A DNA stretch of 64,000 nucleotides from Silvimonas soli (GTDB taxonomy: Bacteria > Pseudomonadota > Gammaproteobacteria > Burkholderiales > Chitinibacteraceae), in assembly GCF_030035605.1 (NCBI RefSeq), contig NZ_CP106736.1, positions 2,480,001 through 2,544,000 on the forward strand, in the 5' to 3' direction. How positions within the stretch are numbered: the stretch's first letter is position 1; every line of letters begins with the position of its first letter. Both the position numbers and the translations under genes were made by a program. The notes under the pieces are model-generated. The model ran no database searches. It saw only the letters and a program-made list of their open reading frames with translations, and was not told the DNA's origin. Positions 9,322 through 18,645 of this stretch are shown here, piece by piece.

Positions 9322-9867
9322 TTACCGGCAACTGTTCTGTGGAACCAACTCAACATCGGCATAGCGCCCGTTATTTGTTTTTACCTTTGCGCACTGGTGC
9401 GTTGCATTGTTGCGCCAGTAAGTAACCAGGCCAGATTGCCGTGCCAATACAAAACCATTATTGGTGAGATATTGTTCGCCACCTGCCGCGCGGGCACCGG
9501 TCAACGTTGAAATGTCAACCGCACGCGACATATCCGCAGTAACCGGCTGATCTCCATCGCTTTGACTCCAGTCGCTAATGTGATGATGCTTGCTCTGTTT
9601 GGGCAGCGCCGGTGTTATGTCATGCGAGCGCAGCACGCCATCATGGAAATTCATTGTTACTTCTTCAGCGAATTGATCGTTCAGAAACGATTCGTAATAG
9701 TCCACCCCGGAACGATATTCCCGGTTCTGATGAAAGCCATTTGAGAACATCACCCTTTCAACATAGCGGACGTGCTCGCCATTTAATGCATCGTAATTCA
9801 TCAATTCGGCGCTGGCCTGAGTTGCTGTCAATCCCACTGCCAGGGTGGCCAAAGCAAATCTCATCAT
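9322..9867 (-). CDS. Uncharacterised secreted protein, paralogue B
   Basis: A 181-residue protein with a clear signal peptide (FALATLAVGLTATQASA, cleavage near residue 20). It shares with its neighbour an N-terminal module (YDALNGEHVRYVERVMFSNG, EEVTMNFHDGVLRSHDIT) and a C-terminal module (LTGARAAGGEQYLTNNGF, NGRYADVELVPQNSC). The two modules are joined by a His/Ser-rich linker with no membrane segment, so this copy should be freely periplasmic or secreted. A terminal cysteine and an internal one (HQCAKVKT) could form a disulfide, and both are conserved in the paralogue. The function is unknown. The pair probably arose by tandem duplication, followed by loss or gain of the membrane segment. 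Confidence 0.72.
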   Translation of the reverse strand: MMRFALATLAVGLTATQASAELMNYDALNGEHVRYVERVMFSNGFHQNREYRSGVDYYESFLNDQFAEEVTMNFHDGVLRSHDITPALPKQSKHHHISDWSQSDGDQPVTADMSRAVDISTLTGARAAGGEQYLTNNGFVLARQSGLVTYWRNNATHQCAKVKTNNGRYADVELVPQNSCR

Positions 9868-10510
9868 TCTCTTTTCTCATATTCTCGTAATTTTGAATGC
9901 TGATTATGAGGCCATTGCCGAAGTCAAATAAGTTCCTTATTTCACACGGTTCCCGTAATCATTTACGTCATTTATTTGATATAAAACAAAATTGCCCCAA
10001 ATTGCCTAATGCTTGCCGATACAAGAAATTGCCGCGTAAATGGCCATGATCTGAGCGGGGATTGGCTTTGATGGATTAATTGCTGATACAAGCAATGATG
10101 TTTTGGAGAAATAAGCGTTAACAAATAATTAATTTCTAATGTGGTGAGCAAATAAAGAAATTTTGCCCGCATTATTTGTACGAGCACCGCCTTGGCATCG
10201 CAGCGGACAAGAGCAAGTCGCTTTGGCCCGGATGAGCGAGCGGTAAAATCGTTTGTTGATGGCGAGTTGCTGGCCTTTGCGCTAAGTTGCTTATGCCAAT
10301 TGATACAAACAAGGCATCTCCGAACGCTCGAAGATGGCCAATTATCCTTGGGAACAGGTGTTTGCAGATGCGGCGGTAGCAAATGCCGTTCGCCCCATTG
10401 TCGAGCCGGCCAACGAGCAAAACCTGGATCGGCTGAACGTTGAAATCGGTCAGAAGTGATCGCCGTGTATCACCAGGGCGGCATTGATCTAGAACTACCA
10501 GGATGAACAG
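9868..10510. other. Intergenic region, AT-rich in its left half
   Basis: About 640 bases. The left half (9868-10180) is AT-rich and should contain the promoter of the secreted paralogue. The right half returns to average composition and contains a short open frame with a possible frameshift (listed separately). I see no RNA gene or repeat. Confidence 0.35.
10334..10504 (+). pseudogene. Possible frameshifted small gene (about 57 residues)
   Basis: From an ATG at 10334 the plus strand reads MANYPWEQVFADAAVANAV and continues to a TGA at 10457. If one base were restored near 10453, the frame would continue through VIAVYHQGGIDLEL to a TGA at 10502-10504. Both halves have protein-like composition. 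No ribosome binding site or family is recognised, so this may be accidental. Confidence 0.2.
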
Positions 10511-10930
10511 ATGAGTAAAACCGATAGCGGTAACGGCCAGCCAGCCTCCGAACTTATCTCGCAGCGCATTGCGGACCTTGGCGACTGGCGGGGGGAAACC
10601 CTCAGCAAAATGCGCAAATTGATCCACCAGGCCGTGCCGGATGTGCTGGAAGAATGGAAGTGGATGGGCACGCCGGTGTGGTCGCACAACGGCATTATCT
10701 GCACCGGCGAATCGTACAAAGACAAGGTGAAGCTCACCTTTGCCAAAGGTGCTTCTTTGCCTGATCCGCACAAGCTCTTCAATTCGAGCCTGGACGGCAA
10801 CACCCGCCGCGCGATTGATATCTTTGAGGGTAAGCCAGTCGACGAATCTGCCTTCAAGACACTGGTTCAAGAGGCGATTACGCTCAATGCGGCCAGCAAA
10901 TCGAAATCCGCGAAGAAAGCCAAAGCCTGA
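10511..10930 (+). CDS. DUF1801 domain protein
   Basis: A 139-residue cytoplasmic protein of the DUF1801 (YdhG/YdeI-like) fold. The diagnostic stretch VPDVLEEWKWMGTPVWSHNG is followed by ICTGESYKDKVKLTFAKGA, and the C-terminus is a lysine-rich tail (SKSKSAKKAKA). Family members are small iron-chaperone-like or stress-related proteins of poorly known function. AGGA lies 7 bases before the ATG. It stands alone with a convergent glycosidase gene to its right. Confidence 0.82.
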   Translation: MSKTDSGNGQPASELISQRIADLGDWRGETLSKMRKLIHQAVPDVLEEWKWMGTPVWSHNGIICTGESYKDKVKLTFAKGASLPDPHKLFNSSLDGNTRRAIDIFEGKPVDESAFKTLVQEAITLNAASKSKSAKKAKA

Positions 10931-11078
10931 GATGGCGCTTTCGGGCCTGGCCGCTGCAACGGCCTGGGCTCGACTCGGTAGCAGTTTCGACTAAACCGGG
11001 AAATGCCAGGAGTATCCTGCAGCCGCATCCCCTGCCATCAAATGGCGGGGAACGCGGCTATCTATCAGACAAGTCCAG

Positions 11079-13448
11079 TCACTTGCACTCGCTCTGCATG
11101 CGCCAGTCTCGCGCCAGGGTGCGCACTGCGCCCGCCACGGTGACCACACCCCGCAACTGGATGTCGGCACTCGATGCGCCGATGCGGATATCGAAATCGC
11201 CGGGCTCGACAATGCGCGCGCCTGCGCTGCCGGTGAAATTGAGCATATCAACCGGAATACGCACAGATACCTGGCGGCGCTCGCCGGGCGCTAACGTAAA
11301 GCGGCCAAAGGCTTTCAGCTCTTGCACCGGGCGGACCAGGCTGGCTAATTGGTCACGGATATACACTTGCGGCACCGCCACGCCTGGCCGGGTGCCGGTG
11401 TTGGTGATGCTGAACGTGCAGGCCACATCACCGGTCTGGATATCCACGCTGCCCGGCGCGATGACCAGATCAGCGTATTCAAACGTGGTGTAGCTCTGGC
11501 CATAGCCAAACGGGTAAGCGCTGCCGAAGTGAAAGGCAATAGGCGTACCGGCGCTTTTGAGTTTGTGGTTGTAATAATACGGGACTGCACCCGCGCTCTT
11601 GGGAATAGACACGGTCATGCGGCCCGATGGTTCAACCAGCCCGGCCAGCACTTCGGCCAGCGCTACGCCGCCCTGTTCCCCACCGGTAAACGCCATCACA
11701 TACGCCGCCACGTGTGATTCCAGCCCCTGCAGACTGTAGGGACGACCCCCCATCACGACGACAATCACCGGTTTGCCGGTATCAACCACTGCTTGCAGCA
11801 ATTGCTGCTGCACGCCCGGCAGATTGAGCGAGTCCGTATCCGAGCCTTCGCCCACTGTGCCGGTCTGGAACAGGCCAGCCAGATCACCCACGCAGACGAT
11901 GGCGATATCTGCCTCTTTTGCGGCAGTCACGGCGTCGGCAATCAAGTCCGTCTTGGTGGATACCGGTGATTGCCGTTGCAGATCGGTACTGCTTTCCACA
12001 TCTCCCGGGAATACCGGGCTGCCGTATTCGCGCTGTTCCAGAATCTTGCAGCCAGGCGCGTAGCTGATGCGCGACTCACCAAATACCGTGCGCAACCCGG
12101 CCAGCGGGGTGATCACATGCTCGGCACCGCTACTGCTTTCGCTCAGAATCAAATGTACCGGAAAGCTGTAACCGCCCAGCAAAGCCAGCGGGTCATCTGC
12201 GGTGGGGCCGATGACGGCGATGTTTTGGGTACCATTCGCCGCCAGCGGCAGGATGCCATTGTTCTCCAGAATGACCACAGATTGCTGCGCCACGCTGCGC
12301 GCCAGTGCGAGCGCCTTGGGGCTGCGCAGATTGATGCCGCTTTCATCCACGTAGGGGCGTTCAAACAGACCCAGGCGGAATTTTTCGGTCAGTACGCGCC
12401 GCACGATTTCATCAATCTTGCCCTGGGAGATCAAGCCGCGTTCCAGGGCCTCTTGCAGATGCGTGGCGCAATCGTCGCCGGGTAGTTCGACATCCAGCCC
12501 GGCGTTAAACGATTGCGCGGCGGCTTCGGCCCGGTCTTGCGCGACACCGTGATGCTGGTACAACAGGCTGATACCGACATAATCCGCCACCACCAGGCCA
12601 TCAAAACCCCATTGCTCGCGCAGCACTTCAGTCAGCAGATGGTGTGAGGCGTGCAGTGGTTCGTTATCAATATCGTGATACGCCGGCATCACCGAGCCCG
12701 CGTTGGCCTGTTTAACGGCCATTTCAAACGGCAGCATGAAAATGTCGTTCAGTTCTTTCCAGCCCAGATGCACCGGCGCATGGTTGCGTGCGCCTTCGCT
12801 GAACGAGTGCCCGACATAATGTTTGAGTGTGGCTAGCAGATCACGCTTGGGCCCTTGCAAGCCTTGCACGTAACGGGTTGCCAGCACGCCGATCAGGTAC
12901 GGATCTTCGCCAAAGGTTTCTTCGGTACGCCCCCAACGTACGTCGCGGGAAACATCCAGTACTGGTGCCAGCCCCTGGTGGCAGCCGACGCTGCGCGCTT
13001 CTTCACCGATGGCTTGCGCGGTTTGTTCGATCAGATCCGGATTCCAGGTGGCGCTCATGGCCAGTGCTGATGGGTAAAGCGTGGCGCCCACAGCCATCAG
13101 CCCCAACAAACATTCTTCATGCGAAAGCGCAGGGACGCCCAGTCGCGTGGATTCCACCAGATGCCGTTGCAGGGCGTTCAGTGCCCGGACGCCCTCAAGC
13201 GCATCAACCGGATGCGTGCCCAGCGGGCGGGTGATTTGCCCGAGGCCATGCTGCAGCTGACGTTGCAAGGTTTCAGCGTCGCTGGCTCCGGTGAAGGCAT
13301 CGTTGCGTGGCCGGTGGTTGCCAGCGGCGTCCAGTACCAGCCAGAAAGCATGCATCTGGGCGATTTTTTCGGCGAGGGTCATTTGCGCCAGCAGGTCTTC
13401 AACCCGCGCGGTAACAGGTTGGGATGGGTCTTTGTACAGAGTAGTCAT
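11079..13448 (-). CDS. bglX: Glycoside hydrolase family 3 beta-glucosidase / beta-xylosidase
   Basis: This 789-residue enzyme has the three-part GH3 layout: an N-terminal TIM barrel, the alpha/beta sandwich, and a C-terminal fibronectin III-like domain (YADLVIAPGSVDIQTGDVAC onward). The nucleophile motif is GFDGLVVADYVGI with Asp289, and the substrate-binding KHYVGHS and RWGRTEETFGEDPYL motifs are present. There is no signal peptide, so it probably acts in the cytoplasm on imported oligosaccharides. Beta-glucosidase and beta-xylosidase members cannot be separated by eye, so the symbol is tentative. AGGAT lies 7 bases before the ATG. An AGCGCT-centred palindrome just upstream may be a LacI-type operator. 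No transporter lies beside it. Confidence 0.88.
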   Translation of the reverse strand: MTTLYKDPSQPVTARVEDLLAQMTLAEKIAQMHAFWLVLDAAGNHRPRNDAFTGASDAETLQRQLQHGLGQITRPLGTHPVDALEGVRALNALQRHLVESTRLGVPALSHEECLLGLMAVGATLYPSALAMSATWNPDLIEQTAQAIGEEARSVGCHQGLAPVLDVSRDVRWGRTEETFGEDPYLIGVLATRYVQGLQGPKRDLLATLKHYVGHSFSEGARNHAPVHLGWKELNDIFMLPFEMAVKQANAGSVMPAYHDIDNEPLHASHHLLTEVLREQWGFDGLVVADYVGISLLYQHHGVAQDRAEAAAQSFNAGLDVELPGDDCATHLQEALERGLISQGKIDEIVRRVLTEKFRLGLFERPYVDESGINLRSPKALALARSVAQQSVVILENNGILPLAANGTQNIAVIGPTADDPLALLGGYSFPVHLILSESSSGAEHVITPLAGLRTVFGESRISYAPGCKILEQREYGSPVFPGDVESSTDLQRQSPVSTKTDLIADAVTAAKEADIAIVCVGDLAGLFQTGTVGEGSDTDSLNLPGVQQQLLQAVVDTGKPVIVVVMGGRPYSLQGLESHVAAYVMAFTGGEQGGVALAEVLAGLVEPSGRMTVSIPKSAGAVPYYYNHKLKSAGTPIAFHFGSAYPFGYGQSYTTFEYADLVIAPGSVDIQTGDVACTFSITNTGTRPGVAVPQVYIRDQLASLVRPVQELKAFGRFTLAPGERRQVSVRIPVDMLNFTGSAGARIVEPGDFDIRIGASSADIQLRGVVTVAGAVRTLARDWRMQSECK

Positions 13449-13468
13449 TATTTTTATCCTGGAAAATC

Positions 13469-13486
13469 CTGGAAGCGCTCTGGCAT
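13469..13486. promoter_or_regulatory. Possible LacI-family operator upstream of the GH3 gene
   Basis: TGGAAGCGCTCTGG sits 20-40 bases before the glycosidase start. Its AGCGCT core is the centre of known LacI-family operators such as that of CelR, but the outer arms are imperfect. The cognate regulator is not adjacent, so this is a weak candidate. Confidence 0.3.
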
Positions 13487-13637
13487 AGGAGGAGTTTGAC
13501 AGCGGTATGGCGAACAGTGGAACCCGGCGGTCATCATACCTTCAGCGATTTTTTGGCTAAAGGGATAGACCCCAACCAGCTTTATTGGATGCAGTCAGCC
13601 CACGCGGGAGATGGGGGCCGCGAGGGTGACTGGTTCC

Positions 13638-14492
13638 TCAATAATCACCCGCATCCGCGGGCGTAGGTCCCGGTACCAAGGTTGTGGCCCCGGTTTCCAG
13701 GTTGCCTTGCAGCGTTGTGGTTTCATCTTTCAGCAACACGCCAGATAACTGCCGGGCTTGGGCCTCGCGCAGCAAATAGCACAAACGCCGTGCGGCTTCG
13801 TCGTAGCTCAGCCCTGCGAGCCGCACGTTGGAAATACAGTTGCGCGCGGCGTCGGTCAGTCCCCGTCGGGGAGCCCAGGTCAGATATAAACCCATGCTGT
13901 CGGGCGAACTCAGGCCGGGCCGCTCGCCGATCATGACCACCACAATGCGCGCGCCCAGCGCCTCGCCGATCTCGTCACCGATGGCAACGCGGCCTTGTTC
14001 GACTACGCAAACCGGCGCAATGCGGGATGACGCGGGCAGGGCCTGCCGCATCTTGTCCAGCAGCGGTGCCGCATGGCGCTCAATCGCCAATGACGAAAGA
14101 CCATCTGCCACCACAAACGCGATGTCATAGCGGGCGGGATCAGGTGCGCTGTAGTTGGTGGCCAGCAAAGCGGCTGAAGCATCGTCCAGACGTCGCCCCA
14201 GATCAGGTCGTTGCAGGTAGACGTGCCGGTCGGCGGCGGCACTGTGCAAGGCCAGCGTGTCAAAACCGAGCGCGGCGATGGCGGCGCGGACAGCTTCAAC
14301 CGGTAACGGCGCATGCACCGCATCGCGGGCGCGGGCGTGGTCTAACTGAAACGCCAACTGCACGGCGGTGGGTTGGCTGATCCCCGCGCGGCCCAAGGCG
14401 ATGCGAGCGGGCGTTAGCTGGCGTAGCGCTTGCCAAGGGTTGAGCGTCACCGCTTCTTCGGTGTCGGTGGCGAGTGGGTCTTTGGCCGTCAT
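13638..14492 (-). CDS. eutC: Ethanolamine ammonia-lyase small subunit
   Basis: This 284-residue light chain of the adenosylcobalamin-dependent ethanolamine ammonia-lyase converts ethanolamine to acetaldehyde and ammonia. Family features are [56 protein letters not shown] and [17 protein letters not shown]. The ATG at 14492 overlaps the eutB stop by four bases (ATGA), which decides the start and implies translational coupling. The frame is open further upstream, but only as a shadow of eutB. No microcompartment genes, eutA reactivase or permease lie nearby. Confidence 0.94.
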   Translation of the reverse strand: MTAKDPLATDTEEAVTLNPWQALRQLTPARIALGRAGISQPTAVQLAFQLDHARARDAVHAPLPVEAVRAAIAALGFDTLALHSAAADRHVYLQRPDLGRRLDDASAALLATNYSAPDPARYDIAFVVADGLSSLAIERHAAPLLDKMRQALPASSRIAPVCVVEQGRVAIGDEIGEALGARIVVVMIGERPGLSSPDSMGLYLTWAPRRGLTDAARNCISNVRLAGLSYDEAARRLCYLLREAQARQLSGVLLKDETTTLQGNLETGATTLVPGPTPADAGDY

Positions 14493-15898
14493 CGGGAATC
14501 GCCCGCCAAGGCCTGGGCAAATATCGGCGGGGTGGTGTTGGTCAGCAAAGCCGGTCCGCCCGGAGCAAAAATCTGCATGCGTTCCAGCCACGCTTCAAAC
14601 TCCGGCGCGGGGCGCAGGCCCAATACCCGGCGCACGTAGAGGGCATCGTGGAACGACGTGCTCTGATAATTGAGCATTACATCATCGGCACCGGGAACCC
14701 CCATGATGAAATTGCAACCGGCCACACCCAACAGCGTTAACAGGGTATCCATATCGTCCTGATCGGCCTCGGCATGGTTGGTGTAACAGACGTCGCAGCC
14801 CATCGGCACGCCCAGCAACTTGCCGCAAAAGTGGTCTTCCAGCCCGGCGCGGATAATCTGTTTGCCGTTGTAGAGGTATTCCGGGCCGATAAAGCCGACC
14901 ACGGTATTGACCAGAAACGGCTTGAACTCACGCGCCAAGGCATAAGCGCGAGCTTCGATGGTTTGCTGGTCACAGCCATGATGTGCGTTGGCCGAGAGCG
15001 CGCTGCCCTGGCCAGTTTCGAAATACATGACGTTGTCGCCGCGTACACCGTCAAAATCGGTTCCCCGGCGTAACGACAGCGCGGCATCGCGGGCTTCGGC
15101 TAACAGAGCAAAGTCCACGCCAAAGCTGCGATTGGTGGCTTCAGTCCCTCCAATGGACTGGAACACCAGGTCCACCGGTGCGCCGCGGTCCATGGCGTGC
15201 AGCGTATTGGTCACATGGGTGAGCACACACGACTGCGTGGGAATCTCGTAGCGGGTGATCACGGCATCGAGCATTTCGAGCAAATGCGCGACTTGCGCCA
15301 CGTTGTCGGTCGCCGGGTTGATACCGATCATGGCATCGCCGTTGCCATAGAGCAGGCCATCCAGAATGCTGGCGGCGATACCGCCCGCATCATCGGTCGG
15401 GTGATTGGGTTGCAGCCGCGTCGACATACGCCCGGCCAGGCCCAACGTGCCACGCATGCGCGTTACTACACGGCATTTGCGCGCCACCAGAATCAAGTCC
15501 TGATTGCGCATGATTTTGCAGACCGCTGCCACCATCTCTGGCGTCAAACCTGGCGCAATTGCGGCCAGGGTGGATTCGGTTGCCAGATCAGACAATAGCC
15601 AATCGCGCAATCCTCCGACCGTGAGATGGCTGACCGGCGCGAAGGCTTGGGCGTTGTGGTGGTCTAAGATCAGCCGGGTGATGTCGTCGTCTTCATACGG
15701 AACCAGCGCCTCGTTCAGGAATACCTGCAAGGGCAAGTCAGCCAGGCACATTTGCGCGGCTACGCGTTCCTCCTCACTGCGCGCCGCTACCCCTGCCAAC
15801 TCATCGCCCGAACGTTGCGGCGTAGCGCGGGCCATCAATGCGCGCAGGTCGTCGAAGGTGTAGGTATGCAGACCGAGAGTGATCGTGTAACGCGCCAT
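14489..15898 (-). CDS. eutB: Ethanolamine ammonia-lyase large subunit
   Basis: The catalytic heavy chain, 469 residues from [15 protein letters not shown], comparable with the usual 450-465. Recognisable blocks are [73 protein letters not shown] and [15 protein letters not shown]. The start at 15898 is supported by GGAG about 11 bases upstream; an in-frame start at 15931 is less likely. It forms a two-gene operon with eutC. Proteobacteria with only eutBC usually use ethanolamine as a nitrogen or carbon source without carboxysome-like shells; that role here is inference. Confidence 0.95.
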   Translation of the reverse strand: MARYTITLGLHTYTFDDLRALMARATPQRSGDELAGVAARSEEERVAAQMCLADLPLQVFLNEALVPYEDDDITRLILDHHNAQAFAPVSHLTVGGLRDWLLSDLATESTLAAIAPGLTPEMVAAVCKIMRNQDLILVARKCRVVTRMRGTLGLAGRMSTRLQPNHPTDDAGGIAASILDGLLYGNGDAMIGINPATDNVAQVAHLLEMLDAVITRYEIPTQSCVLTHVTNTLHAMDRGAPVDLVFQSIGGTEATNRSFGVDFALLAEARDAALSLRRGTDFDGVRGDNVMYFETGQGSALSANAHHGCDQQTIEARAYALAREFKPFLVNTVVGFIGPEYLYNGKQIIRAGLEDHFCGKLLGVPMGCDVCYTNHAEADQDDMDTLLTLLGVAGCNFIMGVPGADDVMLNYQSTSFHDALYVRRVLGLRPAPEFEAWLERMQIFAPGGPALLTNTTPPIFAQALAGDSR

Positions 15899-16017
15899 GC
15901 CGTGGGCTTCTCCGTTTGAGCGCGTTATCAAAACGTGCGTGAACCCACTTTATGCGTTTGCCATGAAAATCGCCAATTGTGGCAAGCACTCCGCCGACTG
16001 GCGAATCAGCCCCGCTA

Positions 16018-17190
16018 TCAAGTTTGCTGGACGGCCAAGGTGGGTATCACCGGCTTTTCAAAATTGCCTGGCAAGTGCCGGTCACGCCAGCGCATTGCGG
16101 GTTGCTCAATCCAGTGATGAAGCAGCCATGTCGCCAGCAAACACGCCAGCGTCACCACAACCAGCAAGAGCGAGCCGGGCACTCCCATTGGTTTAAGCAG
16201 TTGCTGCACGATATGCGCCACGGGTTTGTGGATCAAATAGAACGAGTACGACCAGATGGCCAAGGTATACGCACCCGGAATACGCACGCGGGCAAGCCAG
16301 CTAGACGGGCTCAGCGCCGCTATAACCAGCAAGCCAAAGGCCATTGCACCCAGCGAATAGCCAAAAGTGGTCATCCAGAAGCCGTAGCCATGATTCGCCA
16401 CGTAGTACGACTGGTGCATGCCCCACATGACCAGGGTGATTGCGACTACGCCGGCAAACAAGTTGCGCTGGCCACGCTGGATCAGCTTTTGCCAGAACGC
16501 GGGACGCAGATGTTTGATCAGCGCGATTGCCACGCCGGGCAGGAATTCATCGGCGCGGCATAAGGTGGTGTAATAGATATTGGCGTAATAGAAATAGTCC
16601 GTGTGGTTCGCGCTACCTTGGCTATACGCCTGCCAGAGCAGAGTTCGGCTAACGATGCCGGTGATGATTAATCCCGCCAATACCAGCCACGCCTGGGTGC
16701 GGCTTGTGCCAAACCTGGCTCCCGCCAGCAAAATCAGCGGCAACACCAGATAAAACTGTTCTTCAATACACAAAGACCAGGCATGCGAAAACGCCGTGCC
16801 TGGTTGCAATTGCCAATTCTGGGTAAAGCTGACAAAGCGCCAGAGTGCGGGCGGCGTATTGCCACCCATGATTGACGGAAAGGCAAAGTACAGCGCCAAT
16901 ACCACCCAGAAGACCGGGAGCGTGCGCAGAGCACGGCGCACATAAAATGCTTTAAGTGATAATTTGCGCCGAGCGACCAAACCAGCCAATAGCTGATTGG
17001 CAATCAGATAACCGCTGAGCACAAAGAATAAATCCACCCCCATCCAGCCCAATTCGCTGCCCAGACCAAAGGTGTATTCACCACTCACGAACGCGGCGTA
17101 GTGATACATAAACACCAGCGTAATGGCCAAGGCACGTAACGTATCCAGGCCGTTATGGCGCCCGGGCTGGATTGAAGGATTGGCAGTCAT
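16018..17190 (-). CDS. Acyltransferase family 3 membrane protein (OafA/YrhL-like)
   Basis: This 390-residue integral membrane acyltransferase has about ten hydrophobic segments. The N-terminus carries the family signature GLDTLRALAITLVFMYHY with the catalytic-site histidine, followed by GVDLFFVLSGYLIANQL and the conserved CIEEQFYLVLP. Such enzymes transfer acetyl or succinyl groups to O-antigen, peptidoglycan, exopolysaccharide or antibiotics. The acceptor here is unknown because no glycosyltransferase cluster is adjacent. The gene follows the CARF-nuclease at 85 bases in the same direction, but a functional link is not suggested by the sequence. Confidence 0.87.
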   Translation of the reverse strand: MTANPSIQPGRHNGLDTLRALAITLVFMYHYAAFVSGEYTFGLGSELGWMGVDLFFVLSGYLIANQLLAGLVARRKLSLKAFYVRRALRTLPVFWVVLALYFAFPSIMGGNTPPALWRFVSFTQNWQLQPGTAFSHAWSLCIEEQFYLVLPLILLAGARFGTSRTQAWLVLAGLIITGIVSRTLLWQAYSQGSANHTDYFYYANIYYTTLCRADEFLPGVAIALIKHLRPAFWQKLIQRGQRNLFAGVVAITLVMWGMHQSYYVANHGYGFWMTTFGYSLGAMAFGLLVIAALSPSSWLARVRIPGAYTLAIWSYSFYLIHKPVAHIVQQLLKPMGVPGSLLLVVVTLACLLATWLLHHWIEQPAMRWRDRHLPGNFEKPVIPTLAVQQT

Positions 17191-17275
17191 GCAAAATTCC
17201 GGGCGCGGGGTGGGCGTCTTCAGTTTTTGTGTTCTTGATTCTCGCCTGGCTTTAACCGGGCTACGGTTTGAGCTA

Positions 17276-18397
17276 TTAATCCCGCAACCAATCCCGCAAA
17301 TGCGATTGCACCAGCGTTAACGCATGCCCGGCGACGATTTCGATATCCTGCGCCATTGCCCGGTTGGCTTCGCGCAGCGTGGGCAGAGACAAGCTGGCGA
17401 TCATGGCGTCGGCGTGCAAGCCGCCGAGGGTGGATACGCTATCGAGCTTGAACAACGTTGGCAGGCCGATGCCTTTGTCGGTCATACCGGCGTTGATGGT
17501 TTTGGCTTCGATCAGATACAGATGGTTATTGCTGAGGATCGCCACATCAAACTCGTTGGAAACATCATTAGGCAAACGCACCCGTACGCTGGCTGCGGCG
17601 TCCTGGATCGGCATGCCCGGGGTGAGGCTTTCTACCTGGTGCAGCAACCACCATTCAAACCAGCCGCCGCCCAGAAACTGGCGCGAATCAAACTGGGCCA
17701 GATTGAGTCGTAAATCCGGCAGGATGCGGCACAGGCCAGTGGCGCGCAGGGCCGACAACAACGCCGGATGGTTGGGGATGGGGTTGCGTGTTTCATGTTC
17801 GGCGGTCAGCAACGAGCACACGCCGTTGAGCTTGTTGATCAGTTCCGGGTGCTGCACGGCCAGGTGGGCGAGCACGTCAGCGGCGGCATCCATTTGCGGT
17901 TTGGGCCGATGCAAACGGCGGCTGCACGAGACAATCTCGATACCATATACCGCAAAGAAACTTTCCAGCGTCAGCCGGTCTTGCACGTTGCCATCATCGC
18001 TGGGCAAATCACCCGGCGCGTGGGCCAGCCAGTGGATCTGGTCGCTGGATGGGTTCACCACAAACGCCGGTACTTGATGGCCCAGTGCAACCTCGTGGGC
18101 AATGGCGCTGTGAATCGGGTTCGCGCCAGACAGATTGAACAAATACGGTAACTCGCCGCGCGCGATGATCTCTTTCAGGCGCACGCGGATGGGTTCCGGG
18201 TGCCAGCCATGCGGGATGGGCATCACCGAGGTATTGAGATTGGCATCGCGGCACACGCTGGCAATGTAGTTGGCGCGGCTGACATTGCCCGCATCGGCCA
18301 ATAGCGTGACATTGCGCACCTTGAAGCGGGCATCCAGCGCGGGGGTGATCAAATCCGGCTCGGAGGCGTCGGCAAAGGCAATCAGGTGGCGATCCAT
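17276..18397 (-). CDS. DUF1887 family protein: CARF-like domain plus PD-(D/E)XK nuclease (VC1899/Card1/Can2-like)
   Basis: A 373-residue protein. The N-terminal half is a Rossmann-like CARF region (HLIAFADASEPDLITPALDA onward). The C-terminal half has a restriction-endonuclease core: NEFDVAILSNNHLYLIEAKT, giving E282, D284, E297 and K299 as the metal-binding D...ExK site. This matches DUF1887, the family of Vibrio VC1899 and of the CRISPR-linked nucleases Card1 and Can2. Where CRISPR-linked CARF proteins have a GGTK-type ligand motif, this one reads FNLSGANPIHSAIAHE (about residues 87-102). No CRISPR array or cas gene lies in the window. The start at 18397 is chosen because further extension would run through the riboswitch of the divergent gene. 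The ribosome binding site is weak. Confidence 0.85.
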   Translation of the reverse strand: MDRHLIAFADASEPDLITPALDARFKVRNVTLLADAGNVSRANYIASVCRDANLNTSVMPIPHGWHPEPIRVRLKEIIARGELPYLFNLSGANPIHSAIAHEVALGHQVPAFVVNPSSDQIHWLAHAPGDLPSDDGNVQDRLTLESFFAVYGIEIVSCSRRLHRPKPQMDAAADVLAHLAVQHPELINKLNGVCSLLTAEHETRNPIPNHPALLSALRATGLCRILPDLRLNLAQFDSRQFLGGGWFEWWLLHQVESLTPGMPIQDAAASVRVRLPNDVSNEFDVAILSNNHLYLIEAKTINAGMTDKGIGLPTLFKLDSVSTLGGLHADAMIASLSLPTLREANRAMAQDIEIVAGHALTLVQSHLRDWLRD

Positions 18398-18476
18398 CAG
18401 GTGTGTGTCCGTATAGCGTAAGAGGCGAGGGCAGGGCGTAGCATATATCGCAAATATCGCGCTTGTCCTGCCAGGC

Positions 18477-18505
18477 TTGCGCGTGTCGCCAAACGCTGCC
18501 AGAAT
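18477..18505 (+). promoter_or_regulatory. Candidate promoter of the manganese-riboswitch transcript
   Basis: TTGCGC (18477-18482) and CAGAAT (18500-18505) are separated by 17 bases and would place the transcript start near 18512, just before the riboswitch. Both hexamers are imperfect, so this is tentative. Confidence 0.3.
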
Positions 18506-18514
18506 CCGCCCCGT

Positions 18515-18645
18515 TGTCATTGGGGAGTAGCTATCTTCCGCGCGATTCGCGTTGAGAAGAGGTCACGTCAACAAACTTGAAGCGCACTGCTTCATGGCGT
18601 GATCAGCATCCGGTTCTGTACCGGACGCCCGGCGAGACCTTTGGC
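18515..18645 (+). promoter_or_regulatory. yybP-ykoY (manganese) riboswitch
   Basis: The conserved landmarks occur in order. GGGGAGTAGC is at 18522-18531, GTCAACAAAC at about 18567-18576, a variable hairpin (CCGGTTCTGTACCGG) follows, and GGCGAGACCTTT is at about 18631-18642. These are the invariant Mn2+-binding loop sequences of the yybP-ykoY class. The element lies about 80 bases before the ATG of a cation exchanger, a gene type known to be controlled by this riboswitch. Manganese would be expected to turn the gene on. Confidence 0.88.

Noticed and set aside
9972..10382. A 136-codon minus-strand open frame
   Set aside because: AT-rich, no recognisable motif or ribosome binding site; likely chance.
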